A stretch of DNA of 64,000 nucleotides, from positions 86,708 to 150,707 of IMG/VR virus record IMGVR_UViG_3300024496_000013; one strand, 5' to 3'. The notes under the pieces are model-generated. The model searched no databases. It saw only the letters and a list, made by a program, of their open reading frames with translations, and was not told the DNA's origin. Below are positions 26,299 to 34,805 of the stretch, piece by piece. This DNA is from a virus. A program made the position numbers and the translations under genes. How positions within the stretch are numbered: position 1 is the stretch's first letter; each line of letters starts with the position of its first letter.

Positions 26299-27620
26299 TA
26301 TTCGTCTGCCTTGGGTCTAAGAGCTTTTGACAGGCTCTGTTTTTCTTTGATAGTTTTACCGTTGATCACGGTAGTTTTTTCGTTATTAATAAATGTACCT
26401 TTTTGGTTCAGTCTTACTTTATCGGTATCAGTAGTGTCAGAGAAACCTGTTTCGCTGACGGTCATCCTTACGTTGTCTGAGTATCTGACCCAATTTCTTC
26501 CATCGTATCTAAACAATCTCTTAGGAAAGTAATCTGTTCGCAAACAATATTGTCCAGGAACAGGATTAGCTGGAAAATAGATACCGCTGGTAAAAGCAGC
26601 ACCATTGGGCGGCAGTCCTTCCTCGAGGTACTGTTGATATCCTGGAGCTACAGGGTGTGCTACTATCATGCTGGCATCGTCATAAGTTTCTGATGCCGGC
26701 ACTGTAGTAGTATCAACTGTTTGTAGTGCTATCCTTCCTGTCTCTGGATCTACAGGAACAGTATAATATGTAGTAGTATCATACCCGGCTTTAGGTACAT
26801 CTAGTTCTGCTTGTTCAAGCACGGCTTGAGTTATACCAAGTTCAGTTTTGTAAGTACTAGTCACATCTCTGAGACTGTCTGCCAGTTTATAATAATTTGT
26901 GTTTGGCGGCGCGATATCTGTTACAGGAGCAGTTACGGTATATTTTTTACCATCTGGACCTGTTACAACATCGCCGATCTGATAGGTATAACCAGGACGA
27001 TACACACCTACATCGCTGTCTGTGTCGGCTATACCGTCTAGTATCTGTTTGAATTCTTGGCTGTCTACCAGTGGAGTACATTTGGCACGATACAAGTGTG
27101 GGTACCAAGTTACTGAAAATCCCTGTGCTGCTCTATTAACTTCTTGAATAACATAAAATCTTTTGAGAGCAAACTTAAGATCGTTAAGAGCATGATAATC
27201 TTTAAGGTGTGGCAATTCTAGTACATCGCCTGGCATAATCTTCCTGCCTAATTTTTCCACAGTATCATTGATGTGGAATGTAATGAATACCGTGTCGTTT
27301 TGTAAAAATAAACCAAATTGACTGAGATTAAAATCTATATCCTGTATATTGTAATGACCTCGCAAAATGTAAACATTAGGGTCATATTTTCTATCTCTGT
27401 TTTCTAAAAACAGCAAATCTTGTATATGCGTTTCAGGAGTAGAAGTTCCTGTATAATTAGGTAAACTAGGGCTGCTTTCCCCAGGCAATGGATCTCCAGG
27501 ACCGGCATATTTGTGTACTAGAACATCCGTACCGCCAACTTGGAACATCTCCCAAATATTGCGGTCAAAAAACTTGTAATCGTTGCCTTTTTCGGGCTTG
27601 TATAAACTGAGTCTTGGCAT
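26298..27620 (-). CDS. Neck protein, gp14-like
   Basis: I place the start at ATG 27620 (440 residues, MPRLSLYKPEKG) rather than the in-frame ATG at 27662. The former lies just after a late promoter box and does not run into the divergent gene at 27654. The motif GDVLELPHLKDYHALNDLKFALKRFYVIQE, then GFSVTWYPHLYRAKC (residues about 128-180) resembles T4-like gp14 neck proteins, where a beta-rich core joins head to tail. The C-terminal half holds Pro/Gly-rich beta repeats (LRTDYFPKRLFRYDGRNWVRY). It precedes gp15, as expected for head-tail joining proteins. The gp14 assignment is moderate. Confidence 0.6.
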   Translation of the reverse strand: MPRLSLYKPEKGNDYKFFDRNIWEMFQVGGTDVLVHKYAGPGDPLPGESSPSLPNYTGTSTPETHIQDLLFLENRDRKYDPNVYILRGHYNIQDIDFNLSQFGLFLQNDTVFITFHINDTVEKLGRKIMPGDVLELPHLKDYHALNDLKFALKRFYVIQEVNRAAQGFSVTWYPHLYRAKCTPLVDSQEFKQILDGIADTDSDVGVYRPGYTYQIGDVVTGPDGKKYTVTAPVTDIAPPNTNYYKLADSLRDVTSTYKTELGITQAVLEQAELDVPKAGYDTTTYYTVPVDPETGRIALQTVDTTTVPASETYDDASMIVAHPVAPGYQQYLEEGLPPNGAAFTSGIYFPANPVPGQYCLRTDYFPKRLFRYDGRNWVRYSDNVRMTVSETGFSDTTDTDKVRLNQKGTFINNEKTTVINGKTIKEKQSLSKALRPKADE

Positions 27621-27627
27621 AGTATTA

Positions 27628-27635
27628 TATTTACC
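27628..27635 (-). promoter_or_regulatory. Late promoter (GGTAAATA) for the gp14-like operon
   Basis: On the minus strand GGTAAATA ends seven bases before the ATG at 27620, giving a predicted leader of only about two bases. It stands back to back with the late promoter of the divergent gp13-like gene. Confidence 0.55.
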
Positions 27636-27640
27636 GCCAC

Positions 27641-27648
27641 GATAAATA
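27641..27648 (+). promoter_or_regulatory. Leaderless late promoter (GATAAATA) for the gp13-like gene
   Basis: GATAAATA-ACAGT-ATG places the start codon exactly five bases after the box. In T4 the transcript starts six bases after the last base of the box, which is here the A of the ATG. No Shine-Dalgarno lies between. Confidence 0.7.
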
Positions 27649-27653
27649 ACAGT

Positions 27654-28418
27654 ATGAGCCAACTAGATGAAGAAAAACAGAAGGTCTATGACTATTGTAA
27701 GACCATGCTGGGCGACGGCATGATCGACGTCGAACTAGATCCTATACACTATCAAACAGCCCTTGATAGGTCATTAGCTATTTTTAGGCAAAGATCGGAC
27801 AATTCTGTAGAAGAATCTTTCGCATATCTAACGCTGGAAATAGACAAAAACGAGTACATACTGCCTAAAGAAATACAGGTAGTACGTGAAATCTATAGGC
27901 GTTCGATAGGTTCTAGATCCGGCGGCGGCACGGGAGGCACAGTATTTGAACCATTCAATCTAGCCTATACAAATACCTATCTATTAAGCTCGACAAACAT
28001 GGGCGGTCTTCTAACTTATGAACTGTTTGCTCAATATCAAGAACGTGTGGGTAAGATGTTCGGTAGCTTCATACAGTTTACATGGCATCCACAAACGCAC
28101 AAACTGACTATACACCAAAGACCGCGTTCTATGGAACAAGTCATGTTATGGGTTTACAATACTCGCCCAGATCATGCTATCTTGACAGATACGTATGCTA
28201 ACATATGGATCAAAGATTACACACTAGCTAACTGTAAAATGATGCTAGGACAAGCACGTGAAAAATTCCAAACTATCGCAGGCCCAGGCGGCGGAACCAG
28301 CCTAAACGGGCAAGCATTAAAACAAGAAGCACAAGCAGATATCGAACGACTGACAGCAGAACTGGTCAACTTTGTACCAGGCACTGCTATGGCCGGATAT
28401 ACATTCGTTATTGGTTAA
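27654..28418 (+). CDS. Neck / head-completion protein, gp13-like
   Basis: This 254-residue protein opens KVYDYCKTMLGDGMIDVELDPIHYQTALDRSLAIF. The order YC-(x)-LG, then V-E-(L)-x-P, then a helix of a small adaptor domain is the N-terminal pattern of T4 gp13-type neck proteins and their marine relatives. The middle (FGSFIQFTWHPQTHKLTIHQRP) is beta-rich and the end is helical with Ala/Glu repeats. It is divergent from the gp14-like/gp15 operon and next to gp1, so all neck genes sit together. A connector role at the head-tail joint is the best reading; assignment between gp13 and another neck protein is not certain. Confidence 0.6.
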   Translation: MSQLDEEKQKVYDYCKTMLGDGMIDVELDPIHYQTALDRSLAIFRQRSDNSVEESFAYLTLEIDKNEYILPKEIQVVREIYRRSIGSRSGGGTGGTVFEPFNLAYTNTYLLSSTNMGGLLTYELFAQYQERVGKMFGSFIQFTWHPQTHKLTIHQRPRSMEQVMLWVYNTRPDHAILTDTYANIWIKDYTLANCKMMLGQAREKFQTIAGPGGGTSLNGQALKQEAQADIERLTAELVNFVPGTAMAGYTFVIG

Positions 28419-28425
28419 ACCACAC

Positions 28426-28454
28426 TTGACAGCAGCATAGACGACCTGTATTAT
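28426..28454 (+). promoter_or_regulatory. Sigma70-type early promoter for gp1
   Basis: TTGACA at 28426-28431 is followed by 17 bases and then TATTAT at 28449-28454. The -35 is perfect and the -10 has one mismatch. The leader contains AGGGGG before the ATG at 28476. This host-type promoter fits early expression of a nucleotide-metabolism gene. Confidence 0.8.
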
Positions 28455-28475
28455 ATACTTTAAACAGGGGGCTCT

Positions 28476-29156
28476 ATGATTATAGGTATCTGCGGTTTCA
28501 TAGGCAGTGGTAAAGACACTATTGCCGACTATCTAGTAAATTTCCATGAATTTAGGCGTGAGAGTTTTGCCAATACTCTCAAAGATGCGTGTGCGGCTGT
28601 GTTTGGCTGGGATCGTACACTGTTAGAAGGAAGAACTAAACAAGCCCGCGAGTGGCGTGAACAGCGCGACGAGTGGTGGAGCCAACGTCTAGGAATGGAT
28701 ATTACTCCTAGATGGATACTACAATACTGGGGAACTGAGGTTTGCCGCAGGGGTTTCCACGACGATATCTGGATTGCCAGTTTAGAAAATAAACTGCGTA
28801 ACAGCAAAGACAATGTTGTTATAAGCGACTGCCGCTTCCCAAACGAAATTACCAGTATCAAGAACGCAGGCGGCAAGATTATTTGGGTACAGCGCGGTCC
28901 CTTACCGGATTGGTACGATCTTGCTGTTCAAGAAAATGTACACGGCTCTGAAGAAGCTAAGTTTGAATTGATCAAGCGTAAAGTACACGCCAGCGAAACC
29001 AGTTGGGTTGGAACAGATTTTGATGTCATCTTAGACAACAATGGTACTATTGACGAGCTGTATAAACAGGTCAAAAGTCTGGTGTTAGATCTCCCTGACG
29101 CCAACGAACGTTCTCTTTATGTAGGACTCTCTGACAGTTTGCGCATACTGACTTGA
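28476..29156 (+). CDS. gp1: Deoxynucleoside monophosphate kinase gp1
   Basis: This 226-residue P-loop kinase converts phage dNMPs to dNDPs for DNA synthesis. The Walker A loop GICGFIGSGKDTIADYL is at residues 3-19 (Lys14). The family features FANTLKDACAAVFGWDR, a Leu-Glu-Gly lid region with PRWILQYWGTEVCRRG, and VVISDCRFPNEI (Walker B-like, about 108-119) are all present in the T4 gp1 order, with length near T4's 241. It has its own sigma70-type promoter, consistent with early expression. Its 3' end overlaps the convergent HNH-like gene by 86 bases. Confidence 0.88.
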   Translation: MIIGICGFIGSGKDTIADYLVNFHEFRRESFANTLKDACAAVFGWDRTLLEGRTKQAREWREQRDEWWSQRLGMDITPRWILQYWGTEVCRRGFHDDIWIASLENKLRNSKDNVVISDCRFPNEITSIKNAGGKIIWVQRGPLPDWYDLAVQENVHGSEEAKFELIKRKVHASETSWVGTDFDVILDNNGTIDELYKQVKSLVLDLPDANERSLYVGLSDSLRILT

Positions 29157-29406
29157 GATTGCTAGGGCGGCAATTATCGAGATTTTCGTCTATATGATAG
29201 ACCGCAAAAACTTCTTTGTGAGGAGATTTAAATCCGCATCGATCACACTGAAGTTTCAAACGGTACCCTGCTCTATACCATCTAGGGATACCGTGATTTT
29301 TTCCATGCTTTAGGCAAATTTCACATAGTGACCTATAATAGGTCTTGCCATTTTTATGGTAGTTGACTGCTGCCGGCCTAAATCCGCAGCTACAAAGCGG
29401 TCTCAT
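29071..29406 (-). CDS. HNH-like zinc-ribbon protein
   Basis: This 111-residue protein has six or more cysteines in pairs (LCSCGF, CEICLKHG, CDRCGF, CANCQ) and a core H-x-x-x-x-N-N/D-C pattern (YHIDENLDNCRPSNLKSVCANCQ, about residues 71-93). This matches small HNH-endonuclease-type proteins common in T4-like genomes. It ends RQGDLTPDF, as in related phage proteins, which supports the long 3' overlap with gp1 being real. The start is fixed by a late promoter box five bases upstream. It may nick DNA or be a packaging helper; activity is not assured because the first His of the motif is not certain. Confidence 0.65.
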   Translation of the reverse strand: MRPLCSCGFRPAAVNYHKNGKTYYRSLCEICLKHGKNHGIPRWYRAGYRLKLQCDRCGFKSPHKEVFAVYHIDENLDNCRPSNLKSVCANCQRVLHKENVRWRQGDLTPDF

Positions 29407-29411
29407 AAAAA

Positions 29412-29419
29412 TATTTACC
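29412..29419 (-). promoter_or_regulatory. Leaderless late promoter (GGTAAATA), minus strand
   Basis: GGTAAATA-TTTTT-ATG on the minus strand gives the same 5-base spacing seen at other late genes. No ribosome-binding site is present between box and ATG at 29406. Confidence 0.65.
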
Positions 29420-29512
29420 CTTTTCTACCCCTTTAGAACTAGTTATAAAGGTACATTTTCTCCAAAACACGCTAAATATTTTAACAAGATTTAACCTTCA
29501 GGAGATAACGGA

Positions 29513-32500
29513 ATGGCCCTTCAATCACCAGGCGTACAGGTTACGGTAGTTAACGAAAGTTACTACACAACAAACACACAGGGGACAGTACCTCTGTTTG
29601 TCGTAGCTACTGCGCAAAACAAGAACAACTCTAGCGGCACAGGTATTGCTGCTGGCACACTAAAAGCAAACGCAGAATCAGTTTATACAGTAGCTAGTCA
29701 AAGAGAGCTATCAGACTATTTTGGAACACCAAAATTCAAGACAGCCATCGACGGCAGTCCGATACACGGTGCTGAACAAAACGAATATGGCTTACAAGCA
29801 GCATACAGCTTCTTGGGCGTTTCAAATCCTGCTTATATTGTAAGAGCGGATCTAAACCTAAATGAACTAACAGCACAAGATAAAGCTCCTGGTTCTGAAC
29901 CAGCAAATGGTCAATGGTGGCTAGATACTGCTAGCACACAATGGGGTATCTTTGAATGGGATTCAACACCCGTTAGATTGAATGGCCAAAAATTCGTACA
30001 CAAAGTACCTACCGTAATCAACGATACTGACGTTGATATGCTAGACGACGTTGGCGGAGTTATGTATCCAAAAGCCAGCGTGGGCAAGTCAGGAGATTAC
30101 GCTGTAGTTTCCGCTTCTGATGTGATTAGATATTTTTACAAAGGCACAGATTATACAACTTCAGGTAATCCTATTTCATGGCAGCTAATCGGTACCAAAC
30201 AATGGAGAAAGTTTTGGCCAACATTTGTTTCAGCTGGATATAACCCTCCAACAAGTGGTGATATCAGCATAACAATCAATGGTAGATTAGTAACAGTACC
30301 TAACAACAGCACATTAAATGACGTAGTCACTTTGATCAATTCGTTAGTTATCACTGGAGTCAAAGCAGCCAATATTGGTGGAAATCTAAACTTGTTCGTC
30401 ACTGACAAGACTGACGATGTAGGCGACTCTACAGACAGTATTTTGATCCTTATGGAGGACAGCACTGTTGGTTCAGTTGCTGCTTTGTTTGATGTACCAG
30501 CAGGCGAATACTTTGGTCCAGAATTGACCATAGCTCCACATACTTCAGTTCCACAGTGGAAGGCCGGAGACTCATATCCAAGACCAAGCGGTTCTGTATG
30601 GGTTAAATCTACAGATCCAAATCTAGGTGCTAGATACAGGATCAAGAAATATAATTCTTCTACTAAAGCATGGGCAGAAGTGCGTACAGGCCTAAATGCC
30701 ACTCCTCAAGCTGCTATCTATGCGTTAGATAGAACAGGTGGCGGAGTTAATATTCCTGTAGATCAAGTATTCGTACAATATAACTATTCAGAAGATACTG
30801 GATATGATAATACTCCACAAACTACCAGCTTCAAGATTTTCGTAAGAAAGAATGCTGGTGTAAATGCTACAAGTATCACTTCAGATGCTGTAACTAACCA
30901 GCTATCAGCAGGTTCAAAGACTATCTTTATCCGTGAAAGTCTAAAAGGCAGTCCTACACTCGGTCCGGTAACACAGATTAACTTTACCGCAGCTGGTAAT
31001 TCAGCAGATGCTAATGCGATCGCTGTAGCTATCAACTCTTCTTCACTGACCAATATCAGAGCATCTGTTGCATCAGGTAGATTGACTATCGTACACACAT
31101 TAGGTGGCGAATTTAGAATCACTGATACTTCAGGAGCATTGGCTGCGATTGGTTTTACAACATTCAACTATGAAGATGGTTCAGGTACACCAAATCTATA
31201 TGCTGTGCCAGCAGGTTCTGTAGTAGACGAAAATGATGTTGAAGTTCTCGAAACTTTCGTAGCATCTAGCTGGTTGCCACTGGCTGGATCATTGACTGGT
31301 TACATTTCTGCTAAGAATGCTCCAGAAGCCGAAGCTAGCGACGGTCAGCTTTGGTATTCGAATGTAGTTAATGAAGTGGATATCATGATTCATAACGGAA
31401 CTACTTGGGTTGGATACCTAGATAGTACTTCACCATACTACAAAGGTTCTTCAAGTCAACAAACAGACCCAAGTGGTCCTATCGTAAGTGCTACACGCCC
31501 ATTGCTACAAAGCGACGGTACAGTATTGGTTACTGGAGACATTTGGATTGATACCAGCGATTTGGAAAATTATCCAGTGATCTATAGATTTAACAATGAT
31601 TTATCAGATACTCCTGTAGCAAACAGATGGGTATTGATAGACAACACAGACCATACATCAGAAAATGGTGTATTGTTTGCTGATGCTAGAGCAGGAACTA
31701 CAGGTGGTGATGCTACTACAGCACCATCCGGCACTATCAAAGAATTGTTAGTCAGCAACTTCGTAGATTTCGATGCCCCAGATCCAGCACTATATCCACG
31801 TGGTATGATGCTATGGAATACACGTCGTAGCGGTTTCAATGTAAAAGTTTATAGACATACTTACGTAGATACCACAGCAGACAACATAAGATTCAATGAC
31901 GAATCGATGGCTCTATACCATAGATCGCGCTGGGTTACAGAATCAGCTGATAAGTTTGGTCGTCATGCTCAGCGTCATGTTGTAGTAACGGCTCTCAAGA
32001 AAGTTATAGCTACTAGCCAGCAGCTAAGGGAAACTGAAGTGAGACAGTTTAACTTGCTAGCTTGCCCAGGCTATCCAGAAGTACTACAAAACTTGATCGA
32101 TCTAAACGCAGATCGTGGCGATACAGCGTTTATCGTTGGTGATTCACCATTCAGATTGCCAGCAGATTCGACTTCATTAACCAGTTGGGGTACTAACGCA
32201 AAAGGCGCAGCAGATAACGATGAAAATTCATTAGTATCTTATGATGCTTATACGGCTGTATTTTATCCAAGCGGATTGACCACAGATAACGTGGGCAATT
32301 CAGTAGTAGTACCTGCTAGCCACATGATGCTCAAGACTATGGCTGTCAGCGATCAAGTAAGTTACCCATGGTTTGCTCCAGCAGGTATACGTCGCGGCGC
32401 TATTACTAACGCAACATCGGTTGGTTATATCGATAAGACAACCGGATCTTTCAAGACTGTAGCTCTAACAGAAGGACAAAGAGATACTCTTTACAATGTT

Positions 32501-32911
32501 GGGGTTAACCCATTAACATACTTCAACGGTGTTGGACTAGTCAACTATGGTCAAAAGACCCGTGCTAACACAGCTTCTGCGCTAGATAGGATCAATGTAG
32601 CAAGACTTGTGATTTATCTAAGAACACAGCTAAACAAATTAGCAAAACCATATGTGTTTGAGCCAAATGACAAGATCACACGTGACGAAATCAAGCAGGC
32701 AGTTGAAAGTCTATTGTTAGAACTAGTTGGTTTAAGAGCTCTATATGACTATGCCGTTGTTTGTGACGAAACAAACAACACACCTGATAGAATCGATCGA
32801 AACGAACTGTATGTTGATATTGCTATTGAACCAGTCAAAGCAATTGAGTTCATCTACATTCCATTGAGATTGAAGAACACAGGAGAAATTCAACAATCCT
32901 CGACTAGATAA
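29513..32911 (+). CDS. gp18: Tail sheath protein gp18 (enlarged)
   Basis: This 1132-residue protein is far longer than T4 gp18 (659). The N-terminus ALQSPGVQVTVVNESYY, the internal VPLFVVATAQNK and the C-terminal contractile core agree with myovirus sheaths. The C-terminal end reads LNKLAKPYVFEPND, then YAVVCDETNNTPDRIDRNELYVDIAIEPVKAIEFIYIPLRL. The extra length lies in the middle (about 200-750) and contains repeated beta-domains with WLDTASTQWGIFEWDST-type and WYSNVVNEVDIMIHN-type segments, suggesting surface-exposed domains on the sheath. A Shine-Dalgarno (CAGGAG) precedes the ATG by eight bases. It is followed by gp19. Confidence 0.92.
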   Translation: MALQSPGVQVTVVNESYYTTNTQGTVPLFVVATAQNKNNSSGTGIAAGTLKANAESVYTVASQRELSDYFGTPKFKTAIDGSPIHGAEQNEYGLQAAYSFLGVSNPAYIVRADLNLNELTAQDKAPGSEPANGQWWLDTASTQWGIFEWDSTPVRLNGQKFVHKVPTVINDTDVDMLDDVGGVMYPKASVGKSGDYAVVSASDVIRYFYKGTDYTTSGNPISWQLIGTKQWRKFWPTFVSAGYNPPTSGDISITINGRLVTVPNNSTLNDVVTLINSLVITGVKAANIGGNLNLFVTDKTDDVGDSTDSILILMEDSTVGSVAALFDVPAGEYFGPELTIAPHTSVPQWKAGDSYPRPSGSVWVKSTDPNLGARYRIKKYNSSTKAWAEVRTGLNATPQAAIYALDRTGGGVNIPVDQVFVQYNYSEDTGYDNTPQTTSFKIFVRKNAGVNATSITSDAVTNQLSAGSKTIFIRESLKGSPTLGPVTQINFTAAGNSADANAIAVAINSSSLTNIRASVASGRLTIVHTLGGEFRITDTSGALAAIGFTTFNYEDGSGTPNLYAVPAGSVVDENDVEVLETFVASSWLPLAGSLTGYISAKNAPEAEASDGQLWYSNVVNEVDIMIHNGTTWVGYLDSTSPYYKGSSSQQTDPSGPIVSATRPLLQSDGTVLVTGDIWIDTSDLENYPVIYRFNNDLSDTPVANRWVLIDNTDHTSENGVLFADARAGTTGGDATTAPSGTIKELLVSNFVDFDAPDPALYPRGMMLWNTRRSGFNVKVYRHTYVDTTADNIRFNDESMALYHRSRWVTESADKFGRHAQRHVVVTALKKVIATSQQLRETEVRQFNLLACPGYPEVLQNLIDLNADRGDTAFIVGDSPFRLPADSTSLTSWGTNAKGAADNDENSLVSYDAYTAVFYPSGLTTDNVGNSVVVPASHMMLKTMAVSDQVSYPWFAPAGIRRGAITNATSVGYIDKTTGSFKTVALTEGQRDTLYNVGVNPLTYFNGVGLVNYGQKTRANTASALDRINVARLVIYLRTQLNKLAKPYVFEPNDKITRDEIKQAVESLLLELVGLRALYDYAVVCDETNNTPDRIDRNELYVDIAIEPVKAIEFIYIPLRLKNTGEIQQSSTR

Positions 32912-32912
32912 G

Positions 32913-32936
32913 ATTTAGGGGATTTATCCCCTAAAT
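32913..32936 (+). terminator. Hairpin between sheath and tube genes (weak terminator)
   Basis: ATTTAGGGGA pairs with TCCCCTAAAT over a TTTA loop, ten base pairs. No T-run follows, so it may reduce read-through, protect the 3' end of the sheath mRNA, or both. Confidence 0.5.
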
Positions 32937-32942
32937 TGGATT

Positions 32943-32950
32943 GATAAATA
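32943..32950 (+). promoter_or_regulatory. T4-type late promoter (GATAAATA) for gp19, with leader
   Basis: GATAAATA is followed by a leader of about 16 bases with CGGAG ahead of the ATG at 32973. This is one of the leadered late promoters, at a gene needed in high copy number. Confidence 0.65.
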
Positions 32951-32972
32951 ATTATAACGGAGCAAAAATAAT

Positions 32973-33614
32973 ATGGCGATTTCAACACTATCAAAACTAA
33001 CAGTGCCGTTAGCTTCAGACCAAAGTTCAGCAACTCAAGGTCTGTTGATGCCAAAGCTCAAGTATCGCTTTAGAGTGGTACTAAGTGGATTTGGTGCTAA
33101 TGGTTCTGTAGCTACAGAATTAACTAAGCAGGTCGTAGACGTAACTCGTCCTAAGGTCAGCTTTGAAGAAATGGAAATTCCTATCTACAACAGCAGAATT
33201 TATCTGGCTGGTAGACATCAATGGGAAGCGATCACTTTAAATATCAGAGATGATGCTAGTGGTGCTGTACAGAGACTGTGCGGTGAGCAGGTACAGAAGC
33301 AGTTTGACTTCTTTGAACAGGCATCTGCTGCTTCAGGTCAGGACTATAAATTTACTACCAGAATCGAAATCTTAGATGGTGGTAACGGCGCACAAACACC
33401 AAATGTTCTTGAAACATTTGAAGTATATGGCTGTTTTGTACAAAATATCGATTACGGTGAACTTGCGTATGGTACAAACGAAGCAGCTCAGATACAGTTG
33501 AGCATCAGATATGATAACGCTATCCAGTACAGAGGCGGATCAGTAGATGGCATCGGACGTAACATCGGTGCTAGAACTATCGGTTCACTAACTACAGGCG
33601 GCGGTAATATCTAA
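32973..33614 (+). CDS. gp19: Tail tube protein gp19
   Basis: This 213-residue protein is close to the T4 tube protein (163) but longer. It forms stacked hexameric rings inside the sheath. MPKLKYRFRVVLSGFG, then TKQVVDVTRPKVSFEEMEIPIYNSRIYLAGRHQWEAITLNIRDD (residues 26-90) is the diagnostic tube core. A beta-hairpin region ends FEVYGCFVQNIDYGELAYG. It follows the sheath gene and ends at a strong terminator, which together with its own promoter allows a separate high-level transcript. Confidence 0.93.
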   Translation: MAISTLSKLTVPLASDQSSATQGLLMPKLKYRFRVVLSGFGANGSVATELTKQVVDVTRPKVSFEEMEIPIYNSRIYLAGRHQWEAITLNIRDDASGAVQRLCGEQVQKQFDFFEQASAASGQDYKFTTRIEILDGGNGAQTPNVLETFEVYGCFVQNIDYGELAYGTNEAAQIQLSIRYDNAIQYRGGSVDGIGRNIGARTIGSLTTGGGNI

Positions 33615-33636
33615 AATAATCCGTTGAATTCGCCTT

Positions 33637-33668
33637 AAAAAGCCCAGCTTAAAACCTGGGCTTTTTTT
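33637..33668 (+). terminator. Intrinsic terminator after gp19
   Basis: AAGCCCAG (33640-33647) pairs with CTGGGCTT (33656-33663), followed by seven T. The A-run before the stem extends the pairing. Confidence 0.9.
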
Positions 33669-33671
33669 ATT

Positions 33672-33679
33672 AATAAATA
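33672..33679 (+). promoter_or_regulatory. Leaderless late promoter (AATAAATA)
   Basis: AATAAATA-ATGTT-ATG: the start codon at 33685 is five bases after the box, at the predicted first base of the transcript. It follows the gp19 terminator directly. Confidence 0.7.
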
Positions 33680-33684
33680 ATGTT

Positions 33685-34803
33685 ATGGCAAACTATTTCA
33701 CACGATTCTTAGTCGGTCTAGGACAAGGACTAACAAACCCCAAAGGCAACATGGGGGACTTCCAACATGCATCTAGAGTATTTGTAGATAATACGTTCCG
33801 TCTAGCACCAAGGACTAAATTTACATTTCATGTATACCTTGATATAAATCCTCTAGCTCTACAAGCTTCTAATTGGAAAGCACAGCATCATAAAGAAGCA
33901 GGAATGTTAGTAAAAACAGCCGACCTTCCTAAATTTACATTACAAACAGAAGTCAAAAATCAGTATAATAAAAAGAAAATAGTTTACAAAGACATCACAT
34001 ACGATCCAGTTAATATCACGTTCCATGACGATAATCTAGGTCTTATAAATTCTTTATGGGCACAGTATATGGCCTATATCAGTCCCGATCGACTAAATCC
34101 TAGAGCAGCGTATAACGCAAAATCTATTAATGTATATAGATCTACAGGACAAGGATCAGTAACAGCCGACGAAGCCAGGGATGGCGCAACTACGACAGGC
34201 AGTACTGGGGGCGGATTTGATTTTTATAGATACGGTCTAGACAAGGACGGATACACAGAACCGTTCTTTAGATCGATTACCATTTATACATTAGCAAGAA
34301 AACGATTCAACAGTTATACGTTGGTTAATCCTATGATAACCTCGTGGACTACTGGTCAGATGGATTATAACCAAAGCAATGGTATGAACGAAATGACCAT
34401 GAGCTTACAGTATGAAACTGTTTTTTATGGTTATGGAACTGTCACCAGGGGAGTAGAACCAAATGGCTTTGCTGACCTACATTATGACACCGCACCTAGC
34501 CCGTTGACTATAGGTGGTGGTGGCACCAGCACTGTTTTTGGACCAAATGGTGTCCTTGGAGGATTATATGGTTCAGGACTCGCCGGAGCGCAACTGATAT
34601 TCAGGAATGATTTTGGAAATATCAACGGAACACCAAACTTCTTCGGTGCAGCCATTAATGCTATTAATACCTATAGAAGTCTTTCTAATATTAACCTCAA
34701 TACTATCAAGCAAGAAGCTGTAAACATACTAACAGTGCCTAACAATTATGTCAATAATTTAGGACCATTGCCTGGGGTAGTTATTAATTCAGGACCAAGA
34801 TAA
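33685..34803 (+). CDS. Second tail-tube-fold protein (gp19/gp54-like)
   Basis: The core of this 372-residue protein (residues about 75-240) has tube-like order: MLVKTADLPKFTLQTEVKNQYN, KKIVYKDITYDPVNITFHDDNLGLINSLWAQYM, then FFRSITIYTLARKRF, NPMITSWTTGQMDY and MTMSLQYETVFYG. This is the pattern of tube-fold proteins that join baseplate to tube, such as T4 gp54 or gp48, and of long phage tube proteins. The Gly-rich C-terminal tail (about 270-372) lacks the core. It sits between gp19 and gp4. I favour a tube-initiation or tube-end protein over a second major tube protein, but I cannot choose from sequence alone. Confidence 0.6.
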   Translation: MANYFTRFLVGLGQGLTNPKGNMGDFQHASRVFVDNTFRLAPRTKFTFHVYLDINPLALQASNWKAQHHKEAGMLVKTADLPKFTLQTEVKNQYNKKKIVYKDITYDPVNITFHDDNLGLINSLWAQYMAYISPDRLNPRAAYNAKSINVYRSTGQGSVTADEARDGATTTGSTGGGFDFYRYGLDKDGYTEPFFRSITIYTLARKRFNSYTLVNPMITSWTTGQMDYNQSNGMNEMTMSLQYETVFYGYGTVTRGVEPNGFADLHYDTAPSPLTIGGGGTSTVFGPNGVLGGLYGSGLAGAQLIFRNDFGNINGTPNFFGAAINAINTYRSLSNINLNTIKQEAVNILTVPNNYVNNLGPLPGVVINSGPR

Positions 34804-34805
34804 TT

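Noticed and set aside
30151-30702. 183-codon minus-strand open frame inside the sheath gene
   Set aside because: The sheath reading is certain; the antisense frame has no protein-family pattern and no start signals.
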